NCBI GenBank assembly: GCA_030686995.1
Contig: CM060680.1
Coordinates: 201,611,322-201,675,321 of the forward strand
Length of the DNA: 64,000 bases
Reading direction: 5' to 3'
From: Artemisia argyi
Taxonomy: Eukaryota > Streptophyta > Magnoliopsida > Asterales > Asteraceae
The translations under genes and the position numbers were made by a program. A model generated the notes under the pieces. It did no database searches, was not told where the DNA came from, and worked only from the letters and a program-made list of their open reading frames with translations. This document shows positions 46,949 through 59,849 of the stretch, one piece after another. How positions within the stretch are numbered: the stretch's first letter is position 1; each line of letters starts with the position of its first letter.

Positions 46949-48737
46949 GCCTACAATAAAACTGTACTATATCTTGTTCTATTTCTAGTAATAAAGGTTC
47001 CTAGTTATTATGTAATATATGTTAACTTGATGGTGCTTTTTTCTACATTAAGTTCGACTTTGTGTTCTGTAGAAAATAAATTTAGATAAGACCCAGAATC
47101 TGATGTGTTTGCTCAAGGGTGTTGGATATTCATTTGCAAAAAAATCAAGAAGTTATGGATTAGTTCCAATTAGTCTTAATTTGACATTTGATATATTGTT
47201 TATGTTGATACATGCTTCAACGCCCAGCTGACTTTTTCTATTTTTACGCACAAATAAAAACCATTTGACTTTTTGTATTTTTATTTTTACCCATTTGACT
47301 CGCTCATAGACTTATATGTACTTTGGTAAAAATTACTGTATCAATTTCATAGGTTGGAGGATTGAATTATACCGCCGCATGGTATCTACGAAACACTAAT
47401 GAAACCTGTGATCAACTGATGGTAAAAATTCTATTTGCTTACGTTTTTGTTATGTGTACACTTTGTTTGGTCAACTGATCTTATTTTAGCTTTACCTAAA
47501 CCTTTTACCAGATAACCAACCACCATAACTACTTTCTTTTCTGACGTAACATAATACAAACACATAAGCACAAGACAAACAACTAATTAACCAATATGCC
47601 ACCAACTTACCATAAGTCAATTCGTTAATCGCAATTTACAAAAACTGCTTACCTTTTGACGACGAATTCCCATTCCCTTGAAGCATAACAGACACCTCAT
47701 CTAAACTTCCCGGAATCTCCCTCCACAACTCTAGTGTTTGATTCATCGATTCTCGAACTACCTTCACCTATTACATTCCGTAACCAAATTTCCATTAGGC
47801 CTAACAAAATCATCCAAAATTAAAGCATCTCTCCATTCATCTTTTAATCACATTTTAAGAGTACATCGAGAAACAATCGCGTCACTTCAAAACTGAACAT
47901 TTTGATTGGCCAATTTATATTACTCACATTATACCTTATCAAATCGTTAATACTCTAAAGCCAAAACACACGCCAGTTTAACTACATTCATCTTTTATAT
48001 AATAAAGTAAAACTCATTTTGAATGTTAATTGACTAAACAACCAAATTTCTCCTCAACAAACTCCCTCACTCTAATTGTCACGGCCTCAACACACGCCTC
48101 CCTAACGCCTTTACAATCACCGTCACGTAACCGTTTCATGACGGCGTTCATGATCTTTTTATTGTTGTTCCGTTTTTGTTTGTTTAATTATACGGCAAAT
48201 TACACTAAAATACATCATTTGTAATTCTGTGTGTAGTCTATTTTTTTTCGATTATTCGGTGTAATTTTTTTTTTTTTGGTTAATGTGAGTAAATTTTGAC
48301 CTGCCCAGCACGTTATACAATCCACATCACTCCCACATTATCCATCTCACTCAAACTCATTGTCCACCTCACTCCAATCCCATGCTACATATAATTACAA
48401 AAAGTGGCAAGTATAATACATTTTTATTTAGCTACTTAATTTGCATATTTACTAGAAGTGGCAAAATGGGCGGAACGGGCCAAAACGGGCAAATTATAAT
48501 TAGAATCAAACGGGCACGGGTCAAAACGGCACGGGCCAAAACAGGCAAATTATAATTCGGATCAAAAGAACACGGGTCAAAACAGGCACGGGTCAAAATG
48601 TGCTCGGGTAAAAACGGGCTATTTAAAAAAACACCGAATTACAAAATAAATTCCTAAATCAAACACCCCGTTATTGTTGAAATGAATGGATAACGAATAA
48701 ACAAACATTAAAGTCGAATATATCAAAATAAAACATC
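46949..48737. other. Non-coding DNA with degenerate short repeats
   Basis: No gene could be supported. 48460-48625 contains five or more copies of a degenerate ACGGGTCAAAACGGGC unit, possibly the end of a decayed hAT-type element. Confidence 0.4.
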
Positions 48738-48896
48738 GAGTTAAGTACATTTTTGGTCCTTGTGGTTTGTCGGGTATAACACTTTTAGTCCAATAGTTTC
48801 AAAAATCCCGGATCCTGTCCTGAAATGAAACACCCGTAACGGGTTTGGTCCAATTTTTCAATTACCGTTAGTTTGACTAACTTTGACTGTTAAATG

Positions 48897-49311
48897 CAAG
48901 GTTGCAAAAATCGCGAATCGGTAGTCGGGCGGTCGACAACCTTGTAGCTTGTAATCGGTCTAGGCGGGATTAATCGGATTGACAATACTGACAAATTTTG
49001 GTTATTTCTGTCAAGTTTTGTGTATTTTCGGTGAGTTTTAGGTAATTTCGGCAAGGTATTTTCTAAAAAACAACTTGTAACAGACTTAAACAGTTACTAT
49101 AAGTGATCAAAATAAGTTTACAGTGAGTTTTAGGTACTTCCGGCAAGATTTATAGGTTTCCATAAAGTTTGACCACCATTGACCGCCGTTGATCGCCGTT
49201 GACCACGGTTGACCTATGTGTTTGACCTAGTTACATAAATCGGCAAGGTCGGTGGCCTTGTAGCACCTAATCGATGGTTAATCGGCCTTGTAGGCCTTTT
49301 TTGCAACACTG
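48897..49311. mobile_element. hAT-type MITE nested in the Mutator-like element
   Basis: Ends are CAAGGTTGCAAAAA and, in reverse complement, CAGTGTTGCAAAAAA. GTTAAATG flanks it at 48889-48896 and 49312-49319, a perfect 8-bp TSD. The 415-bp interior has short GACCNCCGTTGA repeats (49170-49220) and no coding frame. Confidence 0.85.
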
Positions 49312-50210
49312 GTTAAATGTGAGGGCACTTATGTCATTTCATCTATATTGGTGGAAAAACTAATATAATCCCAACCAGACACCAACACAACTCAGTTTTA
49401 TCATTTTCTTCTCAACACCCTTTATTTCTCTTCTCCCAAACACACAAATACATCCGCCACCACCAACAGCGGGCTATCACCTCCTCCATCAACAACCCCA
49501 AATTTTAAACTAAAAACCCTAACCACCCACCACCACCAACACCAACACATTCCACCATCTTTACCCATCATCTACCAACACCACCATCAGCCACCCCTAA
49601 ACCACCACATTACACCCACCTAACCGCCAGCCTAACAACACCAAACATTAACCCTCTATCAAATTTCTTTAATTTCAACAAAAACCTCAAAATCCCCAAA
49701 TTTTATAAAAAAAATTAAAACCCTAACCCTAGATTTGTAACTGAAATCTCAAAATTAACCTTGTAAATAAGTAATTCACACACAAACAACACAGCCTTAA
49801 TTTGTGACGTTTGTTTCGTGGTGGTGGCAATCAGGGGCGGGGGGTTCGTGATGGGCATGATGAATATGGTGAGGATTTTGAAGAAAATGCTTATTTTTAT
49901 TTTTATTTTTATTTTTGGTTGAAGTATGTGTGTTTGGTTTTGATCTTGTTTGTGTGTGCCTGGAATGTTAAAGAAGTTAGGTTACTTGTTTTTAAGCTTA
50001 TGAGCTTCTATACAAACCGATCTACAGATTGAATGTATAACAATGTATGTTTGCATGTATGTGTGTGCGTGGTTTTGTATATAAGTAATTCACAAACAAA
50101 CAAACTGATTTTGTATAAGTGTTTGATTTTTATGTGATTTAATAAAGTGATTTTATATACTGTAATAACTTTAGTTATAATAAAAGGTGAAGAAAAAAAT
50201 GAAGAAAGAA

Positions 50211-50528
50211 GGACAGGGACTGAATTGTATCATGGGCTTACTGCAGGGACTGAACTGTACATTTTGTAAACTTTTTTCAAATAGAATGTAGGCGATTGCC
50301 TACTTTATAAAGTAGGCATCATATCCCTATTAGTTATGGGGATATGATGCCTACTTTATAAAGTAGGCAACTTACCTACTTTCCTTTGTAAAAAAGGGTA
50401 AGGACAAGGACTGAATTGTATCATGGGCTTACTGCAGGGACTGAACTGTACATTTTGTAAACTTTTTTCAAATAGAATGTAGGCGATTGCCTACTTTATA
50501 AAGTAGGCATCATATCCCCATTAGTTAT
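50211..50528. repeat. Tandem repeat with a nested perfect hairpin
   Basis: A ~126-bp unit occurs at 50211-50336 and 50402-50528. Each carries the perfect 20-bp palindrome GCCTACTTTATAAAGTAGGC, and a third copy lies between them. 50296-50327 and 50339-50370 are perfect 32-bp inverted arms around an 11-base loop. Confidence 0.85.
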
Positions 50529-50726
50529 TTCATTAAAAAAGATGATGGTATTTTAGTCATTTCATGTTTTTTTAAGGAGACAAACTAACAGTCAACGAAA
50601 AATTGACCAAACCCGTTACGGGTGTTTCATTTCAGGACAGGATCCGGGATTTTTGAAACTATTGGACTAAAAGTATTATACCCGGCAAACCACAAGGACC
50701 AAAAATGTACTTAACTCTAAAACATC

Positions 50727-52013
50727 AAAATAAAATGTCTCCAATATTCAAAACCTTGAAATGACAAAATGAATCAAACATTTAGTTGAGTATACTAGAA
50801 AAAACAAGCAACTAAACAAAACATCTTCTAAATTTAATCAATAGTGTTCTTCAATCCGCACACGAGCTTAGACTTGTATAGTAGATGACCAAATAGGCAC
50901 CATTTAGAGAGACAAAGCTCAGATAATAATACTCCACAGTAGGAAGAATTCTCAAAATAGATTTAAAATAGACACTTGCAGTTTGCACAGAGAACTGGTA
51001 CTAGTAACATATGTCATACAGAGCCTTGAAACCGATACATTTATCTCATAAAATTACTTGAAACTGGTAGTCTATCGCATAAACTATCAAAGTGCAGCAT
51101 TATTGAGTATCTATAACCAAACCTATCAATATTAAGTTTTGGCCATTCAAGTAGCGCAAATTTCAGGGCACTCATCTTAGATTCTTTATTGCTACAAGTA
51201 GACCACCAGCACTCCCTTCCTCTATTCCAAATACTACATCTATATCGTCTTCCTTATTTATGTTTAAGTCATTACAACTCCCGTACAAGATTATAAGATT
51301 GTCAATAAGTATATTGTTTACTTAAAGAAACCACGCATTTTCAGCATATTTTATGCCCCTGGGTTAGTGACGCCCCATAAAAAACACTCCTAACTCATAA
51401 TTGATTCTCTTTTCCTATTAACAACATAACTTCTTACAATGTTAACCCTCATAGTTTGTCTTTCAAGTATCAAAAATCACCACATACATTATACCTTATA
51501 AAAACTATTTTTGGGCATATATTCTAGTCTCACCTGAAATTCTACTTTTTAGCCAATTTCTATGCCAATCAAAGCCCCTTTACTAAGGGGGTGTCTGCGA
51601 TTGCTAATTCTAAAACACTTATTTATAAGGGTCTGCAAGTTCGGATAGCAACAAATCATTTCAAATACATATGACACTATACTAACAGTGCCAAAATCTA
51701 ATAGCCTTGACTTACAGTCTTGCGCTGAAGAAAAGTGATATGGGCACCCTTTCTAGTACCAGGTTCAGCCAAACTACAAGGGAAGTGTAAAAAGAGCCCA
51801 GTTATAATTAGTTAGAGGCCTCGTTAAGCATTGCTGAGATATGTTGTAGAGTAGATTCCAAAGACCCAACTTTCTTCTTACCTTGCACAGTTGAGAATCT
51901 AAAATAAGCTCCTGAAGTTTTGGAAAATAAGGCACGAGTTGAAAGGCACTAAAAGTTGTGATCAACCTAGTGTGAAGCTTACTAAAATGTAAACTTTGAA
52001 ATATTCAAGTTCC
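50727..52013. other. Intergenic DNA without recognisable features
   Basis: No frame above chance, inverted repeat or LTR was found between the Mutator-like element and the Athila element. Confidence 0.5.
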
Positions 52014-52018
52014 GCTGT

Positions 52019-53424
52019 TGATGAGGCGAAAAATGAACCACTTTTAGGGGGTCATTTAAGCCCGGAATTGAATTTATTTGATCAAATATTGCCCTAAATC
52101 GTTCCTTTTGTGATTTTAGGTACTTTGGGAGTGAAATATGGAAAAGGAAGCAATTCGGACGTTTTTGGAGCATAAAAGTGAAGAAAACGCCAAAGTCTTA
52201 ATTTTCCTTGCTGGGAACAGTAGGTGACGGCGTCAAGAGCAACATCCTGACGGCGTCAAGAGCAATTTTCCATGACGACCCAGTACAGATTTGACGGCGT
52301 CACAAGAAAAGGCCTCAAGAGTAAAAGTCATGACGGCCTGGAAATGCACAACACATGACGGCGTCAGAAGTAGATCAAGGCAATCCGAGAAGAGTTTTGG
52401 CGGCGAGGTGACGGCGTCACAAGTTTGGTCTTGACGCCGTCAGACCCCTTTTCCTATATATAGTTTTCTAATTTTCACATTAAAAAGAAGAGAAGTTTTG
52501 GAGAAACCCTAAGTACGAACTTGGTGTGAATTTTACAGGTTTTCCAAGGGTTCTAAGCCCTTGATACCTTTCATGTGTAATTGAGATAAGTATCCTTTTA
52601 ATTCAATCAATATGTCTATGTGTTGGTTGTCTATATCTTGTTCTTGTTTTAATTCCATCATGCTAGGCTAGATCTATCTTGTGTTTGCTTGGATCTAATG
52701 AAACCTAGATGTTAATTATGTGTTGATTACTTGTTTATAATTGTCTTGGATGAATGAATTTATATGTTAGGCTTAAGAAAACTGGCAGATCTCCAAATGG
52801 TAACATGCTTGAACGTCTTAGGAAACATGAACCGATTGCACTAAGGTCTTTATTGGTTGTATTTAATGCATGAGCCACTGTTTATAATCCCTATGGTTGT
52901 GCTGGGCATGGTATAGGAGGAGATAAGAGCTCATAGAATTGGGGAGTTATGTGCGATACCCCATGAATGGTATTAAGGAATACAATCCGTCATCCATGCA
53001 ACTATAACAAGTAATTAACATGTAAAAGATGTCTAGGGAGTAGTGAAATCTAAGTAAACACATTTTCTCCACTTATTGCTCACAACCTTAGTAAAATTTA
53101 GTTTATTTTCATTTCTAATATTTTATTTTGATTGCACCTTAGTATTGGGTTAGTTGACTAGCAACTAATTCCGCCCAAATCCTTCAAACCCGAGATTTTT
53201 ACTTGCTTTCTAAAAAATATAAAAATACAAAAAGAATCATCTCTCACCTTTAGAACTAGTATTTAGGTTTTCTAATCCTAGCGACACTATTCCTAGCTGA
53301 ACGATCAATCCCCCGGTACTTGTCACTATACTATACTACAACGATCAGGTACACTGCCTGGTGGGGGTTGTAAGCTTCTCAAGATCCCTTGAGAGGTAAA
53401 GCCTGGTGCGATTCCCACGTATCA
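52019..53424 (+). repeat. 5' LTR of the Athila element
   Basis: 1406 bp from TGATGAGGCG to ACGTATCA. Six copies of TGACGGCGTCA or its complement TGACGCCGTCA lie at 52225, 52248, 52292, 52356, 52409 and 52432, directly upstream of the TATA box CCTATATATAG at about 52452. Confidence 0.9.
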
Positions 53425-53430
53425 AGTTTT

Positions 53431-53448
53431 TGGCGCCGCTGCCGGGGA
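53431..53448 (+). promoter_or_regulatory. Primer-binding site (tRNA-Asp type)
   Basis: TGGCGCCGCTGCCGGGGA begins six bases after the LTR end. It is complementary to the 3' end of a tRNA-Asp apart from perhaps one or two positions. Confidence 0.85.
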
Positions 53449-53596
53449 ATAGTTATTGTCTAGGTTAGAATCTCTTTTTATTAGGTCTACTTGCTAGATT
53501 CCTTTCTAGTAAGATTTTATTTTTATTTTTTTAGGTTTTCTTTAGTCTATCTTATTTCTTTGTGTCTTTGTTCGTAACTTTTCACCACCCGACATC

Positions 53597-55483
53597 ATGG
53601 ACGATGGGAACATCTTTGAACCCGTCATCCCACCACAACAAAACCCACCACTAGAACCTCTTAGGCCCCGAACCTTAGGAGAATATTCCTGACCTAGCCA
53701 TCAAGGCTATCGAAACACCATTGAGCTCACCGGAGCCAATGTGACCCCCTTGCGATCCGACACCATCCGGTTGGTGCAAAGCGGATGTGCATTTCATGGA
53801 CTTCGTTCCGAAGATCCAAACCAACATCTTAAGGACTTCCTCAAAATCGTAGATTCCATAGACCTAGATGTTGCAACTAGAGAGACAACCCGATTACGCC
53901 TATTCCAATTCTCTATATGGGATCAAGCTAGTCAATGGCTTGAGCGTTTACCCGCAGGATCCATCACCACATGGGATAACCTCACCAATCGCTTCCTTAC
54001 TCAATTCTTCCCACCGGGGAATACTGCAATGCTTAGAAATAACATTTTGATGTTTGAACAACAGCAAGGTGAAACTTTCTATGAAGCTTGGGCCCGTTTT
54101 AAGGATCTCCTCCATAAGGTCCCTCATCATGGTATAAACCTTTGGTTATTAGTCCAGATTTTTTACGACCATGTTGACTATCACACTAAGCGCACAATTG
54201 ATAGGGCCGCGGGAGGTAAACTGCATGATAAGAATGCTGAGGAGTCTTGGGCAGTTATTGAGGAGCTCGCCACTGATAATCAGGAGATGTGGGAGTTTAA
54301 TCATACAATAAAAGCGGCTATCAATGCAGTCTCAACATCTGGAGGGACCACCAAAATCCCCGATGAACTCCTATGCAAACTCGAGGCAAAAGTTGACTAT
54401 TTTGAGGAAAGGCAAAGGAGACCTTTAAGTCTTAGATGGGCTACTGTCAATTATGTCTCAAAACCAACTTCGGCACCATTATCTAAGTCACCTTCTAGAG
54501 AAAATGTCGAGACTTTTCAGAACTATGCCCCACCTTGTTCCCCTCCCGAGGAACTTAGCTCAGAGTTTGAAGCTAGGATGAGAGAATATATGGCAACTCA
54601 CTCAGATCGGCTTGCTAGATTCGATGAAGCAGTTTATAAGCAAAAAGAGGAGATGCAGGAGAAAATGAATGAGATGATGAGTTTATTAGAGGAGTATACC
54701 AACCAGAGAACCCCCGAAAGAATGTTACTAAGGAAAGAAAGCGCCACTCCCACTACCCAATTTGTTAATTCTATCACAATTGTCCAAAAGAATAACGAGA
54801 AGGTAGAAACTCCTGCTAAACAGACCTTAGAAAAACCACCAGAATCCCAACCTTTGAGTTACTACATGAAACATGATATAAACGAAAACACCATAACAAA
54901 TTGGATTAAGGGTGATGGGCGTAACCAACCTTCCAAACAGGGTTCTGAGAAAGAGGAAGAAGTGAAAGATGAGTATGATACGCTACCTGGAGGATCAGTA
55001 TTCGAGAGGCTATTGGTACAAAAAGTGGCTACTAAGCAGATAGCATGTGGGAACTTTGAGATACCAACTAGCATCAGGGACTTGAAATATCTTAGTGCTT
55101 TCGCCGACCAAGGATCGGAAGTAAATCTTATGCCCCTAACTATTTACATCCAACTAACGTCAAAAATGCCAGCCCCTACTCGTGTTAGGTTGTACGTATA
55201 CCCCCTAGGAATCGCAGAAGATGTATTAGTTAATGTCGCAGGATTCATGTACCCCGTTGATTTTATGATCATCGATGATAAAGGAAATGGATGCATGCCA
55301 ATAATCCTTGGGGCACCATTCCTCGCCACTACTAGGGCTGTCATTAAGTATGAAGGTAGGAAGATTGAGCTTAAATCTGGAAAAAGAAAGATTAGCTTTC
55401 CCATGACCCCGCAAAGTGGGCATGAGAATTTGAGTTGGAGAAAGATCAAAAACAACATTGACACGACACCCATTCGTGTTTAG
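53597..55483 (+). pseudogene. Athila gag and protease, one internal stop
   Basis: The frame starts at ATG 53597 (MDDGNIFEPVIPP), has a TGA at 53690-53692 where CGA is likely (a C-to-T change at a CpG), and is then open to a TAG at 55481. The Gag domain is clear from NQHLKDFLKIVDS through WLERLPAGSITTW, FFPPGNTAMLRN and NAEESWAVIEEL. A helical, charged stretch (EMQEKMNEMMSLLEEY) follows. The aspartic protease has FADQGSEVNLMP (active-site Asp) and PIILGAPFLATTRAVI. There is no zinc knuckle. The original N-terminal ATG gives the full domain; the ATG at 53741 would lose 48 codons. Confidence 0.85.
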
Positions 55484-55849
55484 AATAAAATTCTTGCATG
55501 GGAGGCAAGAATCAAAAGCTATAAGGAAGCCAAAAATGAAAGAAGCAAAAGCAATAAGGTTCAGGTCGAATTCGAACATACTCAACCCGCAGAAAATCAT
55601 GTACCATTTGAGGAAGGGAACTTAGTACTCTTGAGACATTTAGAAACAACAATACCACCCGATAAACCAAGTCCTTGGTGGTATGGGCCTTTCACAATTG
55701 AAGGTGTGAGCCAAGATGGAATAGCTAACTTGAGAAGTGAAGTAGGTGGAATGGTGATTGCAAGTATCGATAGGTTAAGGCACTACCACCATAACAGTAA
55801 TGATCGCAACTACATGGGGTATATCATTTCGAATGATGAGATCACGTAG
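55484..55849 (+). pseudogene. C-terminal tail of Athila integrase fused in frame behind protease
   Basis: The frame of gag-protease continues past the TAG at 55481 as NKILAWEARIKSYKEAKNER, then FEEGNLVLLRHLE and PSPWWYGPFTIEGV, which is the GPY/F-type module at the end of Ty3/gypsy integrases, and stops at 55847. Everything from RT to the integrase core is absent. Keeping the frame makes an in-frame deletion or a deliberate compact polyprotein possible. Confidence 0.65.
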
Positions 55850-58275
55850 TAACCCATGACCTTGAGTCTAGCTACAAGACTCGTAAATAAAGAAAAGCGC
55901 TTCTTGGGAGGCAACCCATGCTTTGTGTGATTTTATTTTTGTTTGTTTGTTATTTGCTTCCGTATGCATGCTTTATTTTTATTGTTGGTAGATCATGTTT
56001 CTAAATTAAATAGTGGAAATACTTTACTTTGTTGTTTTGGCCTAGTCTTAACTCCACCTAAAAGTATTTTTGCAAAAGATAAGTGCAAGGGGAAACCCCA
56101 AATATGTTTTTAAGAAACAAACCGATCATGATTCTCCACAATATTAAATGAACATGTGTATTCATATTTGTTAGAGTCAAATGCTTGTATTGAGTCATAA
56201 TGAAGTTTTGCAGGATTTTCCAGGAAGTAGGACCAAGTTTTTCCAGAAATTTTCCGGAAACTTAACATAAGAATTTCTGCAGGTCACTTCTGACGGCGTC
56301 ACGAGTTAACTCTTGACGGCGTCACGTGTAAAAATCTGGAAATTTTACCGGTTTTGTTTTTCTAACGGAGTCTTATGGTTTTTGTGAATTATTAAGTTTT
56401 ATAATCTCCAGGAGATCTGCAAACTTCATTCCACAAGTATTATATCTTATCTTGTTTTCTAGGATTTAGTAACTTATATAGGATGCCGCCGATTTTACGC
56501 GAGGTTGTTTTGTCTATTTTTTCAGGAATTACAGGTTATGTATGACAAGAAGATGATTTATATTCTGGAAGGGAAGCTTTGATTGTTCATTTTCTTGGAG
56601 GAAGATTTAACTTGGCCACCTTATTATCCATACCGAGCGAATCAGGGGAGTGTTTGATTTCATTCTCTTTACTTTTTAACTTTTACATTCTTTACTTGAA
56701 CATTGGGGACAATGTTCATCTTAAGTGTAAGGGGAGGGTAAAAAGATGATACCTTACATATGCACTTTCGCTTGAGTTTGTTTTGTTTAATGGTAGATGT
56801 GTAATAAAACTATGAGAAATACTTGTTAGCGCAATTTTAGCGCCAAATTTAAATTTTTTTACAACATTTAGGAGTGAAACTTTAGCAATAGCAAGCGTCT
56901 CATGGATAGGAGATTGTATGACTAGCACATAACCGTATATTCAGAAAAAATTTCCACCCAAATATGTGAGGTTCGCCTTTAGATTTGATAGGAAAAGCAT
57001 TTACTATTAGTGCTTATGAGTGTACCGGTAGCATTTAGATTCTAGAACTTGCGTTAGTGATGCATCCCGAGACCGCTAGTGAGACTACATTCGTGTGGTA
57101 GGATTTACTACATGATAAGAGGCATTAGGATCACCCTTGTGTTAAACCCGTATTATAATTACTTGACCATTTAAGTCATATTATTTGGCTAGTTAAGTCA
57201 ACTAATTTTTCCCACACCCTTTGCGTTGTACTCATTTTTTAGTACACGAAACCCCTAGTACACCCCTCCGAGCCTATCTTTTTATTTCTAACTTTAAGCA
57301 TCTTACTTAAAGGAAGAATTTGTTACACCCCACTTAAATGTACACCCAAATCGCCTTAGCCTTCCGTGTATGCGCTCATCTTTAGTGCATTATTGTTATT
57401 TGTTAAACCCTAAGTTAACTATCTAATTGATTACATGGTTGCTAAGTCGAGTCATATCCTTGTACATATTGTTTTGGGATGATTGGGACTCATGGGTTAA
57501 GTACTTATTTTATGGAGTAATGGGGAAGAACATCATATTATTACCCCCATATGTACGTTAATCTTAAAAGTACTCCAAGTGTTTTGATTTTCTTAATTCG
57601 AGTCATTAGATTAGTTTATTGTAAAGTATGTAAAGATTCAAGTGTAAGGGGAATATTCATTCCCTATGATGTATTATTTTGGATGGTAGGGTAAGAGTGT
57701 ATGCAAAAAAAAATAAAAAAAAAAATAAAAAATAAAAAAAAAATCGAAAAAATCAAGAAAAAGAAAAAAAATATAGAAAAAGAAAAGAGAAAAAACATAC
57801 GGACTACCATCCCGTTTCATTCAATGTTTATTTTATGTTTTTGTTATTTTTTATTTATTAGCTTAAGTCGAGTCTAGTCTTGGCTTAGCAACGCCATATT
57901 GTACATGTAATTAACCAAGATTGTTAACTCGCCACCAGTAAAACTTCCTTTATCCAACAAAACCGTGTATTTCATATCCCTACACCTAACGTTACAACCC
58001 TTTAAAAGACCTCTTTGATAGTTTATCCTAGGTGCTTACGCCATGTGGTGGAGGTTTGATCCTTTCCCAAGCCTATGGTAATCTATTTTGCTATGACAGG
58101 TAGTGAGAGATATCTTCCGTTTCCATATTGTAATTTATACTTTATTATACCCGAGAGATGTGAGTATCTAAACACTATTTGTGAGGTGCTAGTGTATGAC
58201 CTCCGTGCTTGTCTATTGGTCTTTAGTGGAACGATTATTTCTTGTAATTACTTTTATATTAGTGTTAAATAAAAG
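55850..58275 (+). other. Untranslated 3' region of the Athila element
   Basis: GGGAGGCAACCCATG at 55909 and AAGGGGAGGG at 56729 are Athila landmarks; an A-rich block with GAAAAAG units lies at 57704-57800. Two TGACGGCGTCAC copies occur at 56291 and 56314. No env frame is present. 58276 is the apparent start of the truncated 3' LTR. Confidence 0.6.
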
Positions 58276-59498
58276 CAATTTTCCATGACGACCCAGTAGG
58301 TGACGGCGTCAAGAGCAACATCCTGACGGCGTCAAGAGCAATTTTCCATGACGACCCAGTACAGATTTGACGGCGTCACAAGAAAGGGCGTCAAGAGTAA
58401 AAGTCATGACGGCCTGGAAATGCACAACACATGACGGCGTCAGAAGTAGATCAAGGCAGTCCGAGAAGAGTTTTGGCGGCGAGGTGACGGCGTCACAAGT
58501 TTGGTCTTGACGCCGTCAGACCCTTTTTCCTATATATAGTTTTCTAATTTTCACATTAAAAAGAAGAGAAGTTTTGGAGAAACCCTAAGTACGAACTTGG
58601 TGTGAATTTTACAGGTTTTCAAGGGTTCTAAGCCCTTGATACCTTTCATGTGTAATTGAGATAAGTATCCTTTTAATTCAATCAATATGTCTATGTGTTG
58701 GTTGTCTATATCTTGTTCTTGTCTTAATTCCATCATGCTAGGCTAGATCTATCTTGTGTTTGCTTGGATCTAATGAAACCTAGATGTTAATTATGTGTTG
58801 ATTACTTGTTTATAATTGTCTTGGATGAATGAATTTATATGTTAGGCTTAAGAAAACTGGCAGATCTCCAAATAGTAACATGCTTGAACGTCTTAGGAAA
58901 CATGAACCGATTGCACTAAGGTCTTTATTGGTTGTATTTAATGCATGAGCCACTGTTTATAATCCCTATGGTTGTGCTGGGCATGGTATAGGAGGAGATA
59001 AGAGCTCATAGAATTGGGGAGTTATGTGCGATACCCCATGAATGGTATTAAGGAATACAATCCCTCATCCATGCAACTATAACAAGTAATTAACATGTAA
59101 AAGATGTCTAGGGAGTAGTGAAATCTAAGTAAATACATTTTCTCCACTTATTGCTCACAACCTTAGTATAATTTAGTTTATTTTCATTTCTAGTATTTTA
59201 TTTTGATTACATCTTAGTATTGGGTTAGTTGACTAGCAACTAATTCCGCCCAAATCCTTCAAACCCGAGATTTTTACTTGCTTTCTAAAAAATATAAAAA
59301 TACAAAAAGAATCATCTCTCACCTTTAGAACTAGTATTTAGGTTTTCTAATCCTAGCGACACTATTCCTAGCTGAACGATCAATCCCCCGGTACTTGTCA
59401 CTATACTATACTACAACGATCAGGTACACTGCCTGGTGGGATTGTAAGCTTCTCAAGATCCCTTGAGAGGTAAAGCCTGGTGCGATTCCCACGTATCA
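58276..59498 (+). repeat. 3' LTR of the Athila element, truncated at its 5' end
   Basis: Homology to the 5' LTR begins abruptly at CAATTTTCCATGACGACCC (equivalent to 52253), jumps back at CAGTAGGTGACGG to the equivalent of 52219, and then follows the 5' LTR to ACGTATCA. The first ~190 bp, including the TG end, are missing. The outer end and TSD are intact. Confidence 0.85.
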
Positions 59499-59503
59499 GC
59501 TGT

Positions 59504-59829
59504 GTTAATTGGTCAAACTTTCATGGAGAAAAGTAAAACAGAATCTCGAGTAAGGGACACTAAGTATCAACTCAAACATCATATCAACTTCTAATAAATA
59601 GCCATGGATCAACTCAAACAACATTTTTCTTAACAGGGTTAACCGTCGAAATTGACAAAGCCAGTTCTAGTCGTGTTAAACACTTGCACTCCAAATTTAT
59701 CAAGGGGGCGTTTGGATAATCTTATTTTTACAGCTTATAGGTTTATTTGAAATTGGATAGCCTATATGCTAACTTTTAACATCTTATCAGTCCTAACAAC
59801 CACTTATCTCAGCTATAAGATAGTCCTAA
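59504..59829. other. Short intergenic stretch
   Basis: Original target DNA between the Athila TSD and the CACTA end. No feature seen. Confidence 0.5.
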
Positions 59830-59849
59830 CACTAGTACAATCGACACTT

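Larger units (their letters stand above)
48738..50717. mobile_element. Mutator-like element with long inverted repeats and 9-bp TSD
   Basis: The left end (GAGTTAAGTACATTTTTGG) and the reverse complement of the right end agree for about 140 bp with few mismatches. TAAAACATC stands at 48729-48737 and 50718-50726, a perfect 9-bp TSD, the Mutator hallmark. There is no transposase. The interior has CACCACCACC-rich leader-like DNA (49430-49680), a short plus-strand frame at 49811-50032 and repeats, and could be a Pack-MULE carrying a gene start. Confidence 0.85.
52019..59498 (+). mobile_element. Non-autonomous Athila (Ty3/gypsy) element, TR-GAG type, perfect TSD
   Basis: GCTGT at 52014-52018 and 59499-59503 is the TSD. 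The order is 5' LTR, tRNA-Asp primer site, gag-protease, integrase C-terminus, long untranslated 3' region, 3' LTR. RT, RNase H and integrase core are missing. The motif GGGAGGCAACCCATG at 55909 and the tract TTAAGTGTAAGGGGAGGG at 56722 are typical of Athila. The 3' LTR lacks its first ~190 bp. Confidence 0.85.

Noticed and set aside
55226..55600. 124-codon minus-strand frame
   Set aside because: Antisense to the Athila protease; no protein features of its own.
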